The notes: generated by a model from the sequence alone, not told the origin. Shown: positions 20,221 through 31,949, numbered from the stretch's first letter. The stretch: DNA of 64,000 bases from Stutzerimonas kunmingensis (GCF_900114065.1 NZ_FORS01000001.1:310001-374000); one strand, 5' to 3'. Program-made: numbers and translations.

Positions 20221-21441
20221 TCAGCGCAGCAGGCGCGTATCGAGCACCTTCGAGCCACCACCCAGCAGCGTCTCAGTCATTTCGATGAAGGCGTCGGTGC
20301 TGACCGTATCCATGCGCATCAAGCCACGACTGACGTCGTCGAGCGAATGGCGGCCCTTGCTGCGCTGACGGATCTCCTTGTCCAGCTCCTGCAACAGCAG
20401 CACGGCACGGGCGGTGGTCGGCCCTGTCGAGCGCTCGGTGCGCAAGCTGTCGACCTTGCGACTCCACTTGGTCAGATGCTCACGTAACGCCTGGTAGCGG
20501 TCTTCGCTCATGCCACCGGCGCGACGCACCAGCTCAATGGCGTAGTACTCGGCCAGCCCCTCAGTGATCCAGTCACTGCGGTCGCTGTCCTTGATGCGGC
20601 TAAAGACGTGAACAAGCTCATGCACCAGCGAGCTTGTACCGTTCTCGCTGACAATCGGCCGGTCGGCGTGCATGTACAGGGAGTTCGGACCGGACAACCC
20701 GCCACGCCACATGGGGTCGCCGGCACCGACGATGAGCAGCTTCGCCGGGTCGCGGGGAAATACATTCTGTACCTGCGGCCAGACGAAGGTCAGCATCGTC
20801 AGAATATCCATCCGCCGGACGCCCTCGCCAACCGGCGCCGCGATGGTGACGTCCGTTTCGCCGAGCTTGGCGCGACGGGTACCGAGCTTGCCGGCGAGCA
20901 TCCAACCGGTCGGCCGGTCGAACAGCCGCTCACGGTTATCCACGCGGAAGCGATTCTTGCCGACACGCGGCCAGCCGGTTTCGATGCTCTTCCAACCCTC
21001 GGGCAGCTCGAAGGTGATGCGCGAAACCAGTTTCACACCGTCGACCTGATCGAGCCGGGCCGGCGGCACCAGATCATCGCCACGGAACAGCGCCCAATCA
21101 CTGGTCATCCGTGCGTCGTAGCGTCCGTTGTCGCGCGGATGGCTGATACGCACGCGGTAGCTGAGACGCGCCTTGCCTTCGGCGGGTCGCCAGGCACCAC
21201 GCTCCGGCGACGCCTGCAACCACTCGCCATCCGCTACGAAATCGCTGTAGTAGCCGTCATCGCCCAGATTGAACTCCAGGCTACGAACCGCTTCGCCTTT
21301 CTCCAGGATCAGTTGCACCTCGGCCTGATCCTCGTCGGGCAGAAAACGCACGTGATAGTCCAGGTCGACCCGCTTGGCCGCGTGGGCCTCGGCGCTGACG
21401 AAAAGAACAAGAGCGAACAGCGACAGCAGTCGAACAAGCAT
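20221..21441 (-). CDS. Exported zinc metallopeptidase-like protein (M1/M61-like)
   Basis: The start at MLVRLLSLF has GGAG upstream and gives 406 residues with a signal peptide (MLVRLLSLFALVLFVSAEAHA). The body is beta-rich, then HELVHVF with a downstream GLAEYYAIELV gives the HExxH...E zinc pattern of gluzincins. So it is a likely periplasmic zinc peptidase or peptidase-like protein; substrate unknown. It lies between ycgN and ltaE, 67 bp after ycgN. The arrangement resembles M61 glycyl aminopeptidase-like proteins, but the assignment is only at clan level. Confidence 0.65.
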   Translation of the reverse strand: MLVRLLSLFALVLFVSAEAHAAKRVDLDYHVRFLPDEDQAEVQLILEKGEAVRSLEFNLGDDGYYSDFVADGEWLQASPERGAWRPAEGKARLSYRVRISHPRDNGRYDARMTSDWALFRGDDLVPPARLDQVDGVKLVSRITFELPEGWKSIETGWPRVGKNRFRVDNRERLFDRPTGWMLAGKLGTRRAKLGETDVTIAAPVGEGVRRMDILTMLTFVWPQVQNVFPRDPAKLLIVGAGDPMWRGGLSGPNSLYMHADRPIVSENGTSSLVHELVHVFSRIKDSDRSDWITEGLAEYYAIELVRRAGGMSEDRYQALREHLTKWSRKVDSLRTERSTGPTTARAVLLLQELDKEIRQRSKGRHSLDDVSRGLMRMDTVSTDAFIEMTETLLGGGSKVLDTRLLR

Positions 21442-21508
21442 CGAAGAGAACTCCATCGGAAACGCGCGGGGTGTGCTGATCTTGAGACGATGCAAACGAG
21501 GCTTAGAT

Positions 21509-21958
21509 TCAACCGGCACGGAAAATCAGGTGGTCTTCCCAGTGCTCCTCGGCAACGCTGCCTTCGGCGAGCATCCGGCCCGACTGGGAAATCCGCTCGA
21601 CGTGCACCGCTTCAGGGTCGCCACAGACCAGGTGATGCCAGAGCGGCAGGTCCTTGCGCTCGGCCACCAGGCGGTAGGCGCAGGTGGGCGGTAGCCATTT
21701 GAACTGAGCAGCATCGGAAGCGTTCAGCTGTATGCAGTCCGGCACACTGGCGCGCCGGTTGGGATAATCGCTGCAGCGACAGGTCTTCAGGTCGAGCAGC
21801 TTGCAGGCGATACGTGTGTAGTAAACGGCGCCGTCTTCCTCGTCCTCGAGCTTCTGCAGGCAGCAGAGGCCGCATCCGTCGCACAGCGACTCCCATTCCG
21901 CCGCATCGAGTTCGGCAAGGGTTTTGCGCATCCAGAAGGGTTCGACCTTGGCCGCCAT
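21509..21958 (-). CDS. YcgN-family cysteine cluster protein (UPF0260)
   Basis: This 149-aa protein has the conserved cluster [18 protein letters not shown], then [19 protein letters not shown] and PPTCAYR, eight or more cysteines likely to bind a metal or Fe-S cluster. The sequence is near-identical in pattern to Pseudomonas YcgN homologues. The ATG at 21958 matches the conserved MAA.. start; a GTG three codons upstream is possible. The cellular role is unknown. Confidence 0.88.
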   Translation of the reverse strand: MAAKVEPFWMRKTLAELDAAEWESLCDGCGLCCLQKLEDEEDGAVYYTRIACKLLDLKTCRCSDYPNRRASVPDCIQLNASDAAQFKWLPPTCAYRLVAERKDLPLWHHLVCGDPEAVHVERISQSGRMLAEGSVAEEHWEDHLIFRAG

Positions 21959-22030
21959 GACTGTCACTACCGGTAAAAACCGGCAAGTCTAGCCACTGTC
22001 AGATATCCGGCCAAGAGCCGCCAGGCGGAT

Positions 22031-22052
22031 GCCGCCGGTAGGAGCCGGCGGC
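22031..22052. repeat. REP-like hairpin
   Basis: GCCGCCGG-TAGGAG-CCGGCGGC forms an 8-bp perfect stem between two minus-strand genes. The loop and flank resemble Pseudomonas REP units (GTAGGAGC...). It may also act as a terminator for the gene at 22064. Confidence 0.55.
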
Positions 22053-22063
22053 TACATCGAGCG

Positions 22064-22465
22064 CTACTGCTTGTCGAGCATCTGCCGGTGACTACGCATC
22101 TGCTCGAGCATCTGCTCCATGTGCTGGATACGCATGTCGAGCATCTCCTTGGACGGCGCGCCCATCATGCCGCCACCCATGGCGCCCTGCATCGGTTTGC
22201 CACCCTGCTTGCCCATTCCGCCGCCGGGCCCGCCCATCGGGCACCCGGCCATGCCACCCATACCGGACTGCATGCTCTGCCAATGCTCTTCGCGAAGTTT
22301 CTGTCGCTCCTGCGGGGTCTTCGCAGACTGCCAGGCCTGCCGGTACTCCTGCATCTTCTGCCAATGCTGCTGCCATGCTTCGTTATCGCTGGAGGGCGTC
22401 TGCGCGCCGGCCGACATCGCCAGAGCCGCCATTACCGAACCGATCACCAAAGAACGCGTTTTCAT
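22064..22465 (-). CDS. Small periplasmic Met/Gly-rich protein
   Basis: This 133-aa protein starts at MKTRSLVIG, with GGAGACG upstream. It has a signal peptide ending SAGAQTPSS, a helical charged middle part and a Met/Gly-rich stretch (SGMGGMAGCPMGGPGGGMGK) with a single Cys. The C-terminus is again helical (MRIQHMEQMLEQMRSHRQML). Methionine-rich periplasmic proteins often bind Cu(I), which is only a possibility here. No family was recognised. Confidence 0.7.
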   Translation of the reverse strand: MKTRSLVIGSVMAALAMSAGAQTPSSDNEAWQQHWQKMQEYRQAWQSAKTPQERQKLREEHWQSMQSGMGGMAGCPMGGPGGGMGKQGGKPMQGAMGGGMMGAPSKEMLDMRIQHMEQMLEQMRSHRQMLDKQ

Positions 22466-22552
22466 CGTCGTCTCCTTATGCATGTACGGTCAGAAGAGCG
22501 TAGTTCCGATCCGGCCGACGCATCTTGTCCAGCGTCAGGATCGAGCAGGTAT

Positions 22553-22846
22553 TTACATCGGATCGTTCATGCGCAGCAGCTCTTCGGGCAGATGCTCGAT
22601 GTAATCATCCTCGGCGGGCGGCATCTGCAGGTGATAACCCTGTGCCTGGAGATTGGCGAGCACCTTGGTGATGTCTTCGCGTGCCAGCTGGCGCTCGGGC
22701 GTCAGCACCATTTCGAAGGCCAGCTGCGGCGGCCCGAACGCCGCGATCAGACCTTCGGGGACACGCTTGAGCGCATCGCGCTTTTCGACGTAAAGGTACA
22801 TTCCGTCCTTGCGTGGGCTTTTGTAGATGGAACAGATGACTTTCAT
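22553..22846 (-). CDS. YcgL-domain protein (UPF0745)
   Basis: The 97-aa sequence [38 protein letters not shown]... matches the small YcgL family, of unknown function. It overlaps the end of rnd by 4 bp, so it is coupled to the RNase D gene, a pairing conserved in gammaproteobacteria. Confidence 0.9.
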   Translation of the reverse strand: MKVICSIYKSPRKDGMYLYVEKRDALKRVPEGLIAAFGPPQLAFEMVLTPERQLAREDITKVLANLQAQGYHLQMPPAEDDYIEHLPEELLRMNDPM

Positions 22847-23967
22847 GGTCGTTTTTCCAGAGCATCGAGCAGGGCTTGCCCCATCCGCTCACGGCGCCAG
22901 CCGCGCAGCGATTCGGGCAGTTCATAGGGTCCATCGGGGTAGCCGCTCTTGAGCAGCGCCTCGAGCGTTTTCTTGCGCAACATCAGCTCCGGTGCGATAT
23001 CCAGCGCCTGCGCTTCGCGCTGGCCGACCGCGCGCAGCTTTTTCAGCACGGACGACACCTCCAGGGGCAATGGTTCCGGTAGCGGTGCCGGCCAATCCTG
23101 TTCGGGCGTCGCCGCGGCCTCACGGATCATCTCCAGCAGCAATTCACCATCCTGGCGCACGGTACGCGGATGCATGTCCTCGATCCGGGCCAGCGTCACC
23201 AGATCGCGCGGCTGGGTGCGCGCCAGCGGCCAGAGACTGGCTTCGCGCAGCACGCGATTGCGCGGTTGGTTGCGCGCACGGGCCTGACGCTCGCGCCAGG
23301 CCGTCAGCACCTTGAGCACGGCGAGCTGCTGCGGCTTGAGCCGCCAGGCCTGCTTCACATCACGGTAGGCTTCATCGGGATCGGATTCGCGCTGCAGGTT
23401 GGCCACCAGCTCGGCACCATCCTCCAGTACCCAGGCACGCTTGTCCTCGGACAGCTTCGGCAGCAGTGCTTCGTACAATTCGGCCAGATGCTGGGCATCC
23501 TCGGCGGCATATTGCACCTGCATGTGGCTCAGAGGCCGCTGCAACCAGTCCGAGCGCGTTTCGCCCTTGGGCAACTCGATGCCGAGTACCGCCTGGACCA
23601 GCCGCGAGTAGCCCATGGAAAAACCGATATTCAGGTAACCGGCCGCCAGCTGGGTGTCGAACAGCGGCTGCGGCAGGCTACCGGTCAGACGCAGCAGTAC
23701 TTCGAGGTCTTCGCTGCAGGCGTGCAGCACTTTCACCACCGCCGGGTCTTGCAGCAACGCGGCAAACGCGGACCAGTCACGTACGCTCAGCGGGTCGATC
23801 AGATAGGCACGCCGCCCGTCACCGACCTGTATCAGCCCGGCGATGGGGTAGAAGGTATCGACCCTCATGAATTCGGTATCCACTGCCACATAGGGCAGCT
23901 GGCGCCATTCGGCGCACAGGCGGGTCAGATGTTCATCATCCAGAACCCATTGAGTTTCGATGGCCAC
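22843..23967 (-). CDS. rnd: Ribonuclease D
   Basis: A GTG at 23967 with AGGAGGG 4 nt upstream gives 374 residues, the usual length. The DEDD 3'-5' exonuclease domain has [13 protein letters not shown] (DxE, motif I), [10 protein letters not shown] (motif II) and [13 protein letters not shown] (motif III), followed by HRDC repeats ([26 protein letters not shown]). It trims stable RNA 3' ends such as tRNA precursors. The frame continues upstream without starts that fit the family. Confidence 0.95.
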   Translation of the reverse strand: MAIETQWVLDDEHLTRLCAEWRQLPYVAVDTEFMRVDTFYPIAGLIQVGDGRRAYLIDPLSVRDWSAFAALLQDPAVVKVLHACSEDLEVLLRLTGSLPQPLFDTQLAAGYLNIGFSMGYSRLVQAVLGIELPKGETRSDWLQRPLSHMQVQYAAEDAQHLAELYEALLPKLSEDKRAWVLEDGAELVANLQRESDPDEAYRDVKQAWRLKPQQLAVLKVLTAWRERQARARNQPRNRVLREASLWPLARTQPRDLVTLARIEDMHPRTVRQDGELLLEMIREAAATPEQDWPAPLPEPLPLEVSSVLKKLRAVGQREAQALDIAPELMLRKKTLEALLKSGYPDGPYELPESLRGWRRERMGQALLDALEKRP

Positions 23968-24108
23968 ACGGCCCTCCTTTTCGGCTGACGACCGGCGCAC
24001 GGCCGAACGAGGCGCGCAGTATATATCGAGCATCCGAGCGGCCGGGGCATTCATGACCGCCACGCGCGCTGGTAGTGTTGACCGATCAATCCGCGTGGAA
24101 CCGCACCG

Positions 24109-24954
24109 ATGCCACTGGCCCAACTCATTACCGCCGCTGAGCTTGCCCAGCGCCTGCACACCCCCGACCTGCTGATTCTGGATTGCCGGTTCGCCCTGGA
24201 AGATCCGGCCTATGGCGAGCGTAGTTACAGGAAGGCGCATATTCCCGGCGCGCAGTTCGCCGATCTGGAAAAAGACCTGTCCGGCCCGGTGATCCCCGGC
24301 ACCACCGGGCGCCACCCACTGCCGGATCCTGAGCAGTTGCTGACTCGCCTGCGCCAATGGGGCCTCAATGGCGGCAGCGAAGTGGTGCTCTATGACGACG
24401 GCCCCGGCGCGTTTGCCGCTCGGGCGTGGTGGCTGTTGCTGTGGCTGGGCAAGCGTGAGGGCGTCTACCTGCTGGACGGGGGCGTAAACGCTTGGCGAGA
24501 AGCGGGGTTGCCCATGGAAAGCACCACGCCCGCGGTGCAGCCGGGCCATTTCGACGGCAACGCAGACGACAGCATGGTCGTCAATGCAGCGCGACTGCAA
24601 GAACGCCTGCATAGCCCCGAGCTGGCACTGCTCGACGCACGCGCCCTGCCGCGTTTCCTCGGCGAGGTCGAGCCCATAGACCCGATCGGCGGGCATATTC
24701 CCGGTGCCGTTTGCGTGCCCTTCAGCGAAAACCTGGGCAGTGATGGTCGCTTTCTCGATGCCGAGCAGCTACGCGGCCGATTCGATCAGCTGCTAGACGG
24801 CAAGTCACCGCAAGTTGCAGTGGCCTATTGCGGCTCCGGTGTCACCGCCTGTCACAACCTGTTCGCGCTCTGTCTCGCGGGTTACCCACTGGCCAAGCTG
24901 TATCCGGGCTCATGGAGCGAGTGGATCACCGACCCAAGCCGGCCGCGGGCATGA
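24109..24954 (+). CDS. sseA: 3-mercaptopyruvate-type sulfurtransferase (two rhodanese domains)
   Basis: This 281-aa protein has tandem rhodanese domains. The first, inactive, contains CRFALEDPAYGERSYRKAHIPGA and LYDDGPGAFAARAWWLL. The second has the active-site loop CGSGVTA (near residue 243), which is characteristic of mercaptopyruvate sulfurtransferases rather than thiosulfate-specific rhodanese. It moves sulfur to acceptors such as cyanide or thiols. It stands alone, divergent from rnd. Confidence 0.88.
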   Translation: MPLAQLITAAELAQRLHTPDLLILDCRFALEDPAYGERSYRKAHIPGAQFADLEKDLSGPVIPGTTGRHPLPDPEQLLTRLRQWGLNGGSEVVLYDDGPGAFAARAWWLLLWLGKREGVYLLDGGVNAWREAGLPMESTTPAVQPGHFDGNADDSMVVNAARLQERLHSPELALLDARALPRFLGEVEPIDPIGGHIPGAVCVPFSENLGSDGRFLDAEQLRGRFDQLLDGKSPQVAVAYCGSGVTACHNLFALCLAGYPLAKLYPGSWSEWITDPSRPRA

Positions 24955-25151
24955 TGCCGAGACAAGCCGCTGCGCCCAGCGCGCAGCGTGGCTCGCCAGT
25001 CAGAATACGTCCAAGGGGTTTTCACCGAAGTTACATTTGTTTTCACGACCGTTAGTCGTCATCTTTACGAAAAATTGCAATTCATTGTCTTGCTACCTGT
25101 CGGAGAAAGTTGCTAGGTTCCGACCCGCTTTCATCCCGGAGTAGTAGAACA

Positions 25152-26453
25152 ATGAAAACAACATGGTTGAAGACCGCGCTCGCGGTAGCCGTAGGCGCCC
25201 TGTCCACCCAGGCCATGGCCGCCGGTTTTGCCCTCAACGAACAAAGCATCAGCGGCATGGGCACCTCCTTCGCAGGTCGCTCCTCTTCCGCCGACGACGC
25301 CACCACCCTGTTCGGCAACCCTGCCGGCATGTCCCGCCTGAAGCGTGAGGAAGTCAGCTTCGGTATGGCGGCGATTCATGCGAAGACGAAGATCAAGAAC
25401 GCTTCCGCTGCGACTCCGCAAATAGACGCTCTCGGCGGTGCGCGCCTGCCGCTGAATGGCAGCAACGACGGCGATATGGTCCCGGTTACTGCCGTGCCGA
25501 TGGGTTACTACGTCAAACCAATCGATGAAAAGTGGGCCGTCGGTGTCGGCCTTTATGTACCGTTCGGCATGATCACTGACTACGAAAACGGCTTCCAAGG
25601 CCGCTATCACGGCGACTACAGCGAAGTGCGGGTGATTACCGTACAACCAACAGTCAGCTATCGCTTCAATGAGCAGCTATCGATTGGCTTTGGCCCAACG
25701 ATCAACCGCATCGACGGCCAACTGGAGAGCGCAGCGCTTAACCGAGCCTCGCCAGGCGTAGGCGACGGCCGCGTCAAAGTGAAAGGCGACGACACCGCGC
25801 TCGGCTTCAACGCGGGCCTGCTCTACGAGTTTTCCCCGCAGACACGCGCCGGAATCACCTATCACTCGAAAGTCAAATACACCCTTGAAGGTGATACCAA
25901 GCTATCCGGAGCCGGATTTGCAGGTGCTACCGGCAAGTACGACGCCTCTCTTGACTTGGATACCCCGGAGTCTGTGGACGTCTCCTTGACGCACGAACTC
26001 AATGATCAGTGGACGCTTTATGCAGGCGCCATGTGGACTCGCTGGAGCCGTTTCGAGGCCATCATCATCGAAAATGACGGTATCCCGGGGCCGCTACAAG
26101 GCAGCCTCTCTCCTATCATCGAAGACCAAGAGTGGCATGACACCTGGTCCTATGCGCTCGGCGCCGCGTACAAGCTGAACCGCGAATGGACCCTGCGTAC
26201 TGGGCTGGCGTTCGACCAGAGCCCTACCAACAATGTTGATCGTTCGCCGCGCATTCCGACCGGAGACCGTACCGCGGTAAGCTTCGGTTTGGGCTGGAAC
26301 CCGACCGACGACATCACCGTCGATCTGGCTTACTCCTACCTTTGGGAAGAAGACACCAAGGTGCGTCGCGAACACCCGACCAAGGGTGTTTACAGCGCGG
26401 ACTACGAAAACAGCGCCCACGGTTTCGGCGCTGCGCTCAGCTACCGCTTCTGA
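25152..26453 (+). CDS. fadL: FadL-family outer-membrane transporter
   Basis: This 433-aa protein has a clear signal peptide (MKTTWLKTALAVAVGALSTQAMA|AGF). The mature N-terminus (FALNEQSISGMGTSFAGRSSSADDATTLFGNPAGMSRL) is the FadL/OmpP1/TodX hatch with its NPA motif. The C-terminus ends in phenylalanine (AALSYRF), as expected for a beta-barrel. It imports long-chain fatty acids or other hydrophobic substrates; which ones cannot be told here. It ends at a strong bidirectional terminator. Confidence 0.92.
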   Translation: MKTTWLKTALAVAVGALSTQAMAAGFALNEQSISGMGTSFAGRSSSADDATTLFGNPAGMSRLKREEVSFGMAAIHAKTKIKNASAATPQIDALGGARLPLNGSNDGDMVPVTAVPMGYYVKPIDEKWAVGVGLYVPFGMITDYENGFQGRYHGDYSEVRVITVQPTVSYRFNEQLSIGFGPTINRIDGQLESAALNRASPGVGDGRVKVKGDDTALGFNAGLLYEFSPQTRAGITYHSKVKYTLEGDTKLSGAGFAGATGKYDASLDLDTPESVDVSLTHELNDQWTLYAGAMWTRWSRFEAIIIENDGIPGPLQGSLSPIIEDQEWHDTWSYALGAAYKLNREWTLRTGLAFDQSPTNNVDRSPRIPTGDRTAVSFGLGWNPTDDITVDLAYSYLWEEDTKVRREHPTKGVYSADYENSAHGFGAALSYRF

Positions 26454-26470
26454 TGTAAGCGACACAAAAA

Positions 26471-26490
26471 AGCCCCGGTTCTCCGGGGCT
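26471..26490. terminator. Bidirectional intrinsic terminator
   Basis: AGCCCCGG-TTCT-CCGGGGCT is flanked by five A on the left and TTTTTCTTTT on the right. It sits between the convergent fadL and glutathione peroxidase genes and can stop transcription from both sides. Confidence 0.92.
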
Positions 26491-26499
26491 TTTTCTTTT

Positions 26500-27955
<1,456 letters not shown>

Positions 27956-27959
27956 CAGC

Positions 27960-28640
27960 ATGCCGCTGGACAGCGTGGCCCTGGCAGCAATCTGGCTGAC
28001 CTTCAAACTCGCCAGCGTGACCACGCTGGTCCTGCTGCTGATCGGCACACCCATCGCCTGGTGGCTGGCGCGCACCACCTCGCGCATGAAGGGCCCGATT
28101 GGGGCCGTGGTCGCGCTGCCGCTGGTGCTGCCGCCGACGGTGCTCGGCTTCTACCTGCTGGTGGCCATGGGCCCCAACGGTTTCATCGGCCAGTTCACCC
28201 AGAGTCTTGGGCTCGGCACCCTGCCGTTCACCTTTGCCGGATTGGTGGTCGGCTCGGTGTTCTACTCGCTGCCGTTCGTGGTGCAGCCCTTGCAGAATGC
28301 GTTCGAAGCCATTGGCGAGCGGCCCCTGGAAGCCGCCGCCACACTACGCGCCGGCCCCTGGGACACCTTCTTCAGTGTGGTGCTGCCACTCGCCCGTCCC
28401 GGTTTCATCACCGCCAGCATCCTCGGTTTCGCGCATACCGTCGGCGAGTTCGGCGTGGTGCTGATGATCGGCGGCAACATTCCGGGGCAGACCCGCGTGG
28501 TGTCAGTGCAAATCTACGACCATGTCGAGGCCATGGAGTACGCACAAGCGCACTGGCTGGCCGGCGGCATGCTGCTGTTCTCCTTCCTGGTGTTGCTGGT
28601 GCTGTATGGCAGCCGGCTGAAGCAAGGGTGGCGCGGATGA
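27960..28640 (+). CDS. modB: Molybdate ABC permease ModB
   Basis: This 226-aa inner-membrane protein has about five helices. The EAA loop is visible as [29 protein letters not shown]. It begins 4 bp after modA and overlaps modC by 4 bp (ATGA). Confidence 0.95.
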   Translation: MPLDSVALAAIWLTFKLASVTTLVLLLIGTPIAWWLARTTSRMKGPIGAVVALPLVLPPTVLGFYLLVAMGPNGFIGQFTQSLGLGTLPFTFAGLVVGSVFYSLPFVVQPLQNAFEAIGERPLEAAATLRAGPWDTFFSVVLPLARPGFITASILGFAHTVGEFGVVLMIGGNIPGQTRVVSVQIYDHVEAMEYAQAHWLAGGMLLFSFLVLLVLYGSRLKQGWRG

Positions 28641-29734
28641 ACGACGCTACAACCCACAGCGGAATCCAGGCACGTTTTCGCCTCGACTATGCCGACTTCA
28701 GCCTGGATGTCGATCTGCAGTTGCCCGGCCGCGGGGTGACCGCGCTGTTCGGTCACTCCGGCTCGGGCAAGACCACCCTGCTGCGCTGCGTGGCGGGCCT
28801 GGAGCGCTCAGGCCTGGGCCAGCTGACCGTCAATGGCGAGCGTTGGCAGAACAACGCGCAGAACCTGTTCGTGCCACCGCATCGCCGCTCAATCGGTTAT
28901 GTGTTTCAGGAGGCCAATCTGTTCACGCACCTGTCGGTGCGACGCAATCTGGAATTCGGCATGCGCCGCGTGGCGGCAGCGGAGCGCCGTGTTGTCTTGG
29001 ATCATGCGGTGGAACTGCTGGGCATCGATCACCTGCTCGAGCGCATGCCGGATCGGCTTTCCGGCGGCGAGCGCCAGCGTGTCGGTATCGCCCGCGCGCT
29101 GCTGACCAGCCCGCGCCTGCTGCTGATGGACGAACCGCTGGCCGCGCTCGACCTCAAGCGCAAGAGTGAGATCCTGCCTTATCTGGAACGCCTGCATGAC
29201 GAGCTGGATATCCCCGTGCTCTACGTCAGCCACTCGCCGGACGAAGTTGCGCGGCTGGCCGACCACGTGGTGCTGCTGGAACAGGGACGGGCCATCGCTC
29301 AGGGCGAGTTGCGCGAGACGCTGGCACGGCTGGACCTGCCAACCGCCTTCAGTGATGACGCCGGTGTGGTGATCGAAGGCGAGATTGCCGGGCACGACAC
29401 CAGGTATCACCTGACCCAACTGAGCTTTCCCGGCGGTGAAGTGCTGGTCTCGCAACGACCGGAAGCCCTGGGCCAACGCCTGCGCTTTCGTGTGCACGCG
29501 CGGGACGTGAGCCTGGCGCTGCAGCGCGCCGAAGGCAGCAGCATCACCAATCTCCTGCCGGCGCGGGTCGAGGCCATGGTCGCGGCCGATACGCCGGCGC
29601 ATGTGCTGGTCCGCCTCGATGCCGGTGGCACGCCGCTGCTGGCACGCATCACCCGGCGCTCGGCCGATCAGCTGGCCATTACGCCCGGTCAGGCGCTTTG
29701 GGCGCAGATCAAGACGGTGGCGCTGCTGGGCTGA
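28637..29734 (+). CDS. modC: Molybdate ABC ATPase ModC
   Basis: This 365-aa ATPase has Walker [10 protein letters not shown] near residue 40, the signature [16 protein letters not shown], Walker [13 protein letters not shown] and the switch [13 protein letters not shown]. The C-terminal ~75 residues form a Mop/TOBE domain ([31 protein letters not shown]) that binds molybdate. It powers the ModB permease. Its ATG overlaps the modB stop. Confidence 0.95.
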   Translation: MNDATTHSGIQARFRLDYADFSLDVDLQLPGRGVTALFGHSGSGKTTLLRCVAGLERSGLGQLTVNGERWQNNAQNLFVPPHRRSIGYVFQEANLFTHLSVRRNLEFGMRRVAAAERRVVLDHAVELLGIDHLLERMPDRLSGGERQRVGIARALLTSPRLLLMDEPLAALDLKRKSEILPYLERLHDELDIPVLYVSHSPDEVARLADHVVLLEQGRAIAQGELRETLARLDLPTAFSDDAGVVIEGEIAGHDTRYHLTQLSFPGGEVLVSQRPEALGQRLRFRVHARDVSLALQRAEGSSITNLLPARVEAMVAADTPAHVLVRLDAGGTPLLARITRRSADQLAITPGQALWAQIKTVALLG

Positions 29735-29740
29735 GGCGAG

Positions 29741-30145
29741 TCAAGCCTCGGTCGGTTCCGGCAGCTTGGCAATGACCTTGATCTCGAACTGGAAGCCGTA
29801 AAGCCAGGTAACCCCGACCGCGGTCAGCGTCGGATGCGGCGCAGCGCCCCAGTATTCGGGCACGACGCTCCAGACCCGCTCGAAGATCGCCTGCGGATCG
29901 ACCATGAACACAGTGACGTCGATGACGTCGTCGAAGGTGCAGCCTGCAGCCCCGAGAATCGCGTTCAGGTTATCGAAGGCGCGCCGCACCTGTGCCTCCA
30001 GCTCCGGTTCGGGTGAGCCGTCCTCACGGCTGCCGACCTGGCCGGAGACGAACAGCAAGCCATTGGCACGGATGGCCGGGGAATAGCGATTGCGCTCGTA
30101 GAGCGCCTGGCGGCCAGGCGGAAAAACAACGTCACGCGGTGTCAT
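29741..30145 (-). CDS. RidA-family protein
   Basis: This 134-aa protein starts at MTPRDVVFPPG, with GGAGG upstream. It has the RidA/YjgF pattern (RYSPAIRANGLLFVSGQVG, FDNLNAILGAAGCTFDDVIDVTVFMVD), but its C-terminal part lacks an obvious copy of the canonical catalytic arginine context of RidA itself. It is probably a RidA-subgroup (Rid4-7-like) hydrolase or binder. It is divergently transcribed from the LysR regulator, which likely controls it. Confidence 0.85.
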   Translation of the reverse strand: MTPRDVVFPPGRQALYERNRYSPAIRANGLLFVSGQVGSREDGSPEPELEAQVRRAFDNLNAILGAAGCTFDDVIDVTVFMVDPQAIFERVWSVVPEYWGAAPHPTLTAVGVTWLYGFQFEIKVIAKLPEPTEA

Positions 30146-30276
30146 GTGCAACCTCCAGCAAGGGTCGGAGCGACCCGATGAATGAAGGCCTCACTGTAGA
30201 AGTCGCAAAGCGCTGGATAAACGCGCCAGGTCGCTCAACACTATTTGCATAATCCAAACAATCCGCGGGAGTTCAG

Positions 30277-31212
30277 ATGGACCGTTTCGATGCGATGCAG
30301 GCCTTCGTTCGCGTGGTGGAGACCGGCAGCTTCACCAAGGCCGCCGAGACCCTGCGCATCAGCAAGACCAGCGTCACCCAGCAGGTCCAGCAACTCGAGG
30401 CGCGGCTTCGCGTCAGGCTGCTCAACCGCACCACGCGCCGGGTCAACGTGACCGCCGACGGTGCCGCCTATTACGAGCGCGCCCTGCGGCTGCTGGCCGA
30501 TCTGGACGACGCCGAAACCAGCCTGTCCGCCGCCGCGGCAGTGCCCCGAGGGCGCTTGCGCGTGGACGTCCCCAGCCCACTGGCGCGGATGATCCTGATT
30601 CCGGCATTGCCGGCCTTTTATACGAAGTATCCGGACATCCAGCTGGACATGGGCGTCAGTGATCGGCGGGTGGATCTGATCGGGGAGTATGTGGACTGCG
30701 TGGTACGCGGTGGCGAAATCACCGACCAGTCACTGATCGCCCGCCACGTCGGCGACCTGCGCCTGGGCGTCTATGCGGCACCCGGCTACCTCGAACGCGC
30801 CGGCGTGCCGGCACATCCAAGCGAGCTGGAAAACAGCCACCACCGCGTTGTCGGCTTTCTCTGGGCGCGCACCGGCAAACCGACGGCGTACGTCATGCAG
30901 CGACAGGACGAGCAGGTTCAGGTGCACGGCCGCTATGCGCTTGCCGTGGACGATGGCAACGCCTGCCTAGCTGCGGGGCTGGCTGGGCTGGGCATCATCT
31001 GGCTGCCGGAGTACATGGTCAGAACGCACCTGGCCAACGGCGAGCTGTTGCCACTGCTGCAAGACTGGCGGCTCGATGAAATGCCGCTTTACCTGGCGTT
31101 CCCGCCGAATCGACATGTCAGTGCCAAGCTGCGCGTGTTCATCGATTGGGTGATCGAACTGATGGCGCAACATGCGCCCGTGCTCGACCGTCGACCGCTG
31201 GCCGACCGCTAG
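30277..31212 (+). CDS. LysR-family transcriptional regulator
   Basis: This 311-aa protein has the N-terminal helix-turn-helix (MDRFDAMQAFVRVVETGSFTKAAETLRISKTSVTQQVQQLEARLRVRLLNRTTRRVNVT) and a periplasmic-binding-like effector domain. The ATG has GGGAG upstream. It faces the RidA-family gene across a 131-bp promoter region, the classic LysR-target arrangement. It ends 4 bp inside the end of cobS (convergent). The effector is unknown. Confidence 0.92.
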   Translation: MDRFDAMQAFVRVVETGSFTKAAETLRISKTSVTQQVQQLEARLRVRLLNRTTRRVNVTADGAAYYERALRLLADLDDAETSLSAAAAVPRGRLRVDVPSPLARMILIPALPAFYTKYPDIQLDMGVSDRRVDLIGEYVDCVVRGGEITDQSLIARHVGDLRLGVYAAPGYLERAGVPAHPSELENSHHRVVGFLWARTGKPTAYVMQRQDEQVQVHGRYALAVDDGNACLAAGLAGLGIIWLPEYMVRTHLANGELLPLLQDWRLDEMPLYLAFPPNRHVSAKLRVFIDWVIELMAQHAPVLDRRPLADR

Positions 31213-31940
31213 AGCTGCAGCGCCAGCCCTACCAATACCGTGCACTCCACCAGCTCCAGCAGCGCGCCGGCGGTATCGCCGGTGGTGCCGCCGAGTCGGC
31301 GCAACATGGCGCGACGCGCCAGCATAAACGTCACCGCAGCCAACGACAGGGCGATCAGCCCGCTGCTGCCGAACAGCAAACAACCCACCGCGACCAGCGC
31401 CAGTACGCCCCTCGCCTCGCCATGCGGCAGATTCGCTGCTAGCGCATGACCAAGTCCGTTGGGCCGCACATACGGCGTCAAGAGAAACAGCGCTGGCAGC
31501 GCGGCCCGCCCCAGCACCGGCGCCAGCAACAGTGCGGAGTACTGTTGCGCCTGGAGCAACGCCAACAGCGCGCTGAACTTGAGCAATAGCAGAAGCACCA
31601 GGACCACCACGGCGACCGGCCCGCTGCGCGGGTCCTTCATGATCTGCAGCGTTCGCTCGCGGTCGCCGAAGCCCCCCAGCCAGGCGTCGGCGCTGTCGGC
31701 CAGGCCATCGAGGTGCAGGCCGCCGGTCAGCGCAACCCAGAGGGTGAGGAGCAAGGCCGCCTGTAACAGCGGTGCAGCCCCATCCAGCACAAACGCGGCC
31801 AGACAGAGCAACGCGCCGAGCAACAGACCAACCACCGGGTAATACAGCAATGAACGCCCCTGCTGCTCGGGCTCCGGCATTGCCGGCAAGCGGATCGGCA
31901 GGCTGGTGAGAAATTGCAGGGCGATCAATAGCGGCAGCAT
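31209..31940 (-). CDS. cobS: Cobalamin synthase (adenosylcobinamide-GDP ribazoletransferase)
   Basis: This 243-aa polytopic membrane protein carries out the last joining step: AdoCbi-GDP plus alpha-ribazole(-phosphate) to adenosylcobalamin (phosphate). The GGLHLDGLADSADAW motif (residues ~73-87) with its metal-binding acidic residues is diagnostic. It is the last gene of the B12 operon. Confidence 0.95.
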   Translation of the reverse strand: MLPLLIALQFLTSLPIRLPAMPEPEQQGRSLLYYPVVGLLLGALLCLAAFVLDGAAPLLQAALLLTLWVALTGGLHLDGLADSADAWLGGFGDRERTLQIMKDPRSGPVAVVVLVLLLLLKFSALLALLQAQQYSALLLAPVLGRAALPALFLLTPYVRPNGLGHALAANLPHGEARGVLALVAVGCLLFGSSGLIALSLAAVTFMLARRAMLRRLGGTTGDTAGALLELVECTVLVGLALQL

Positions 31941-31949
31941 CGGCAGGTC

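Noticed and set aside
28061..28636. Long N-terminal extension of modC over modB
   Set aside because: The ModC family begins near MNDATTHSG; the extension lies in another frame of modB.
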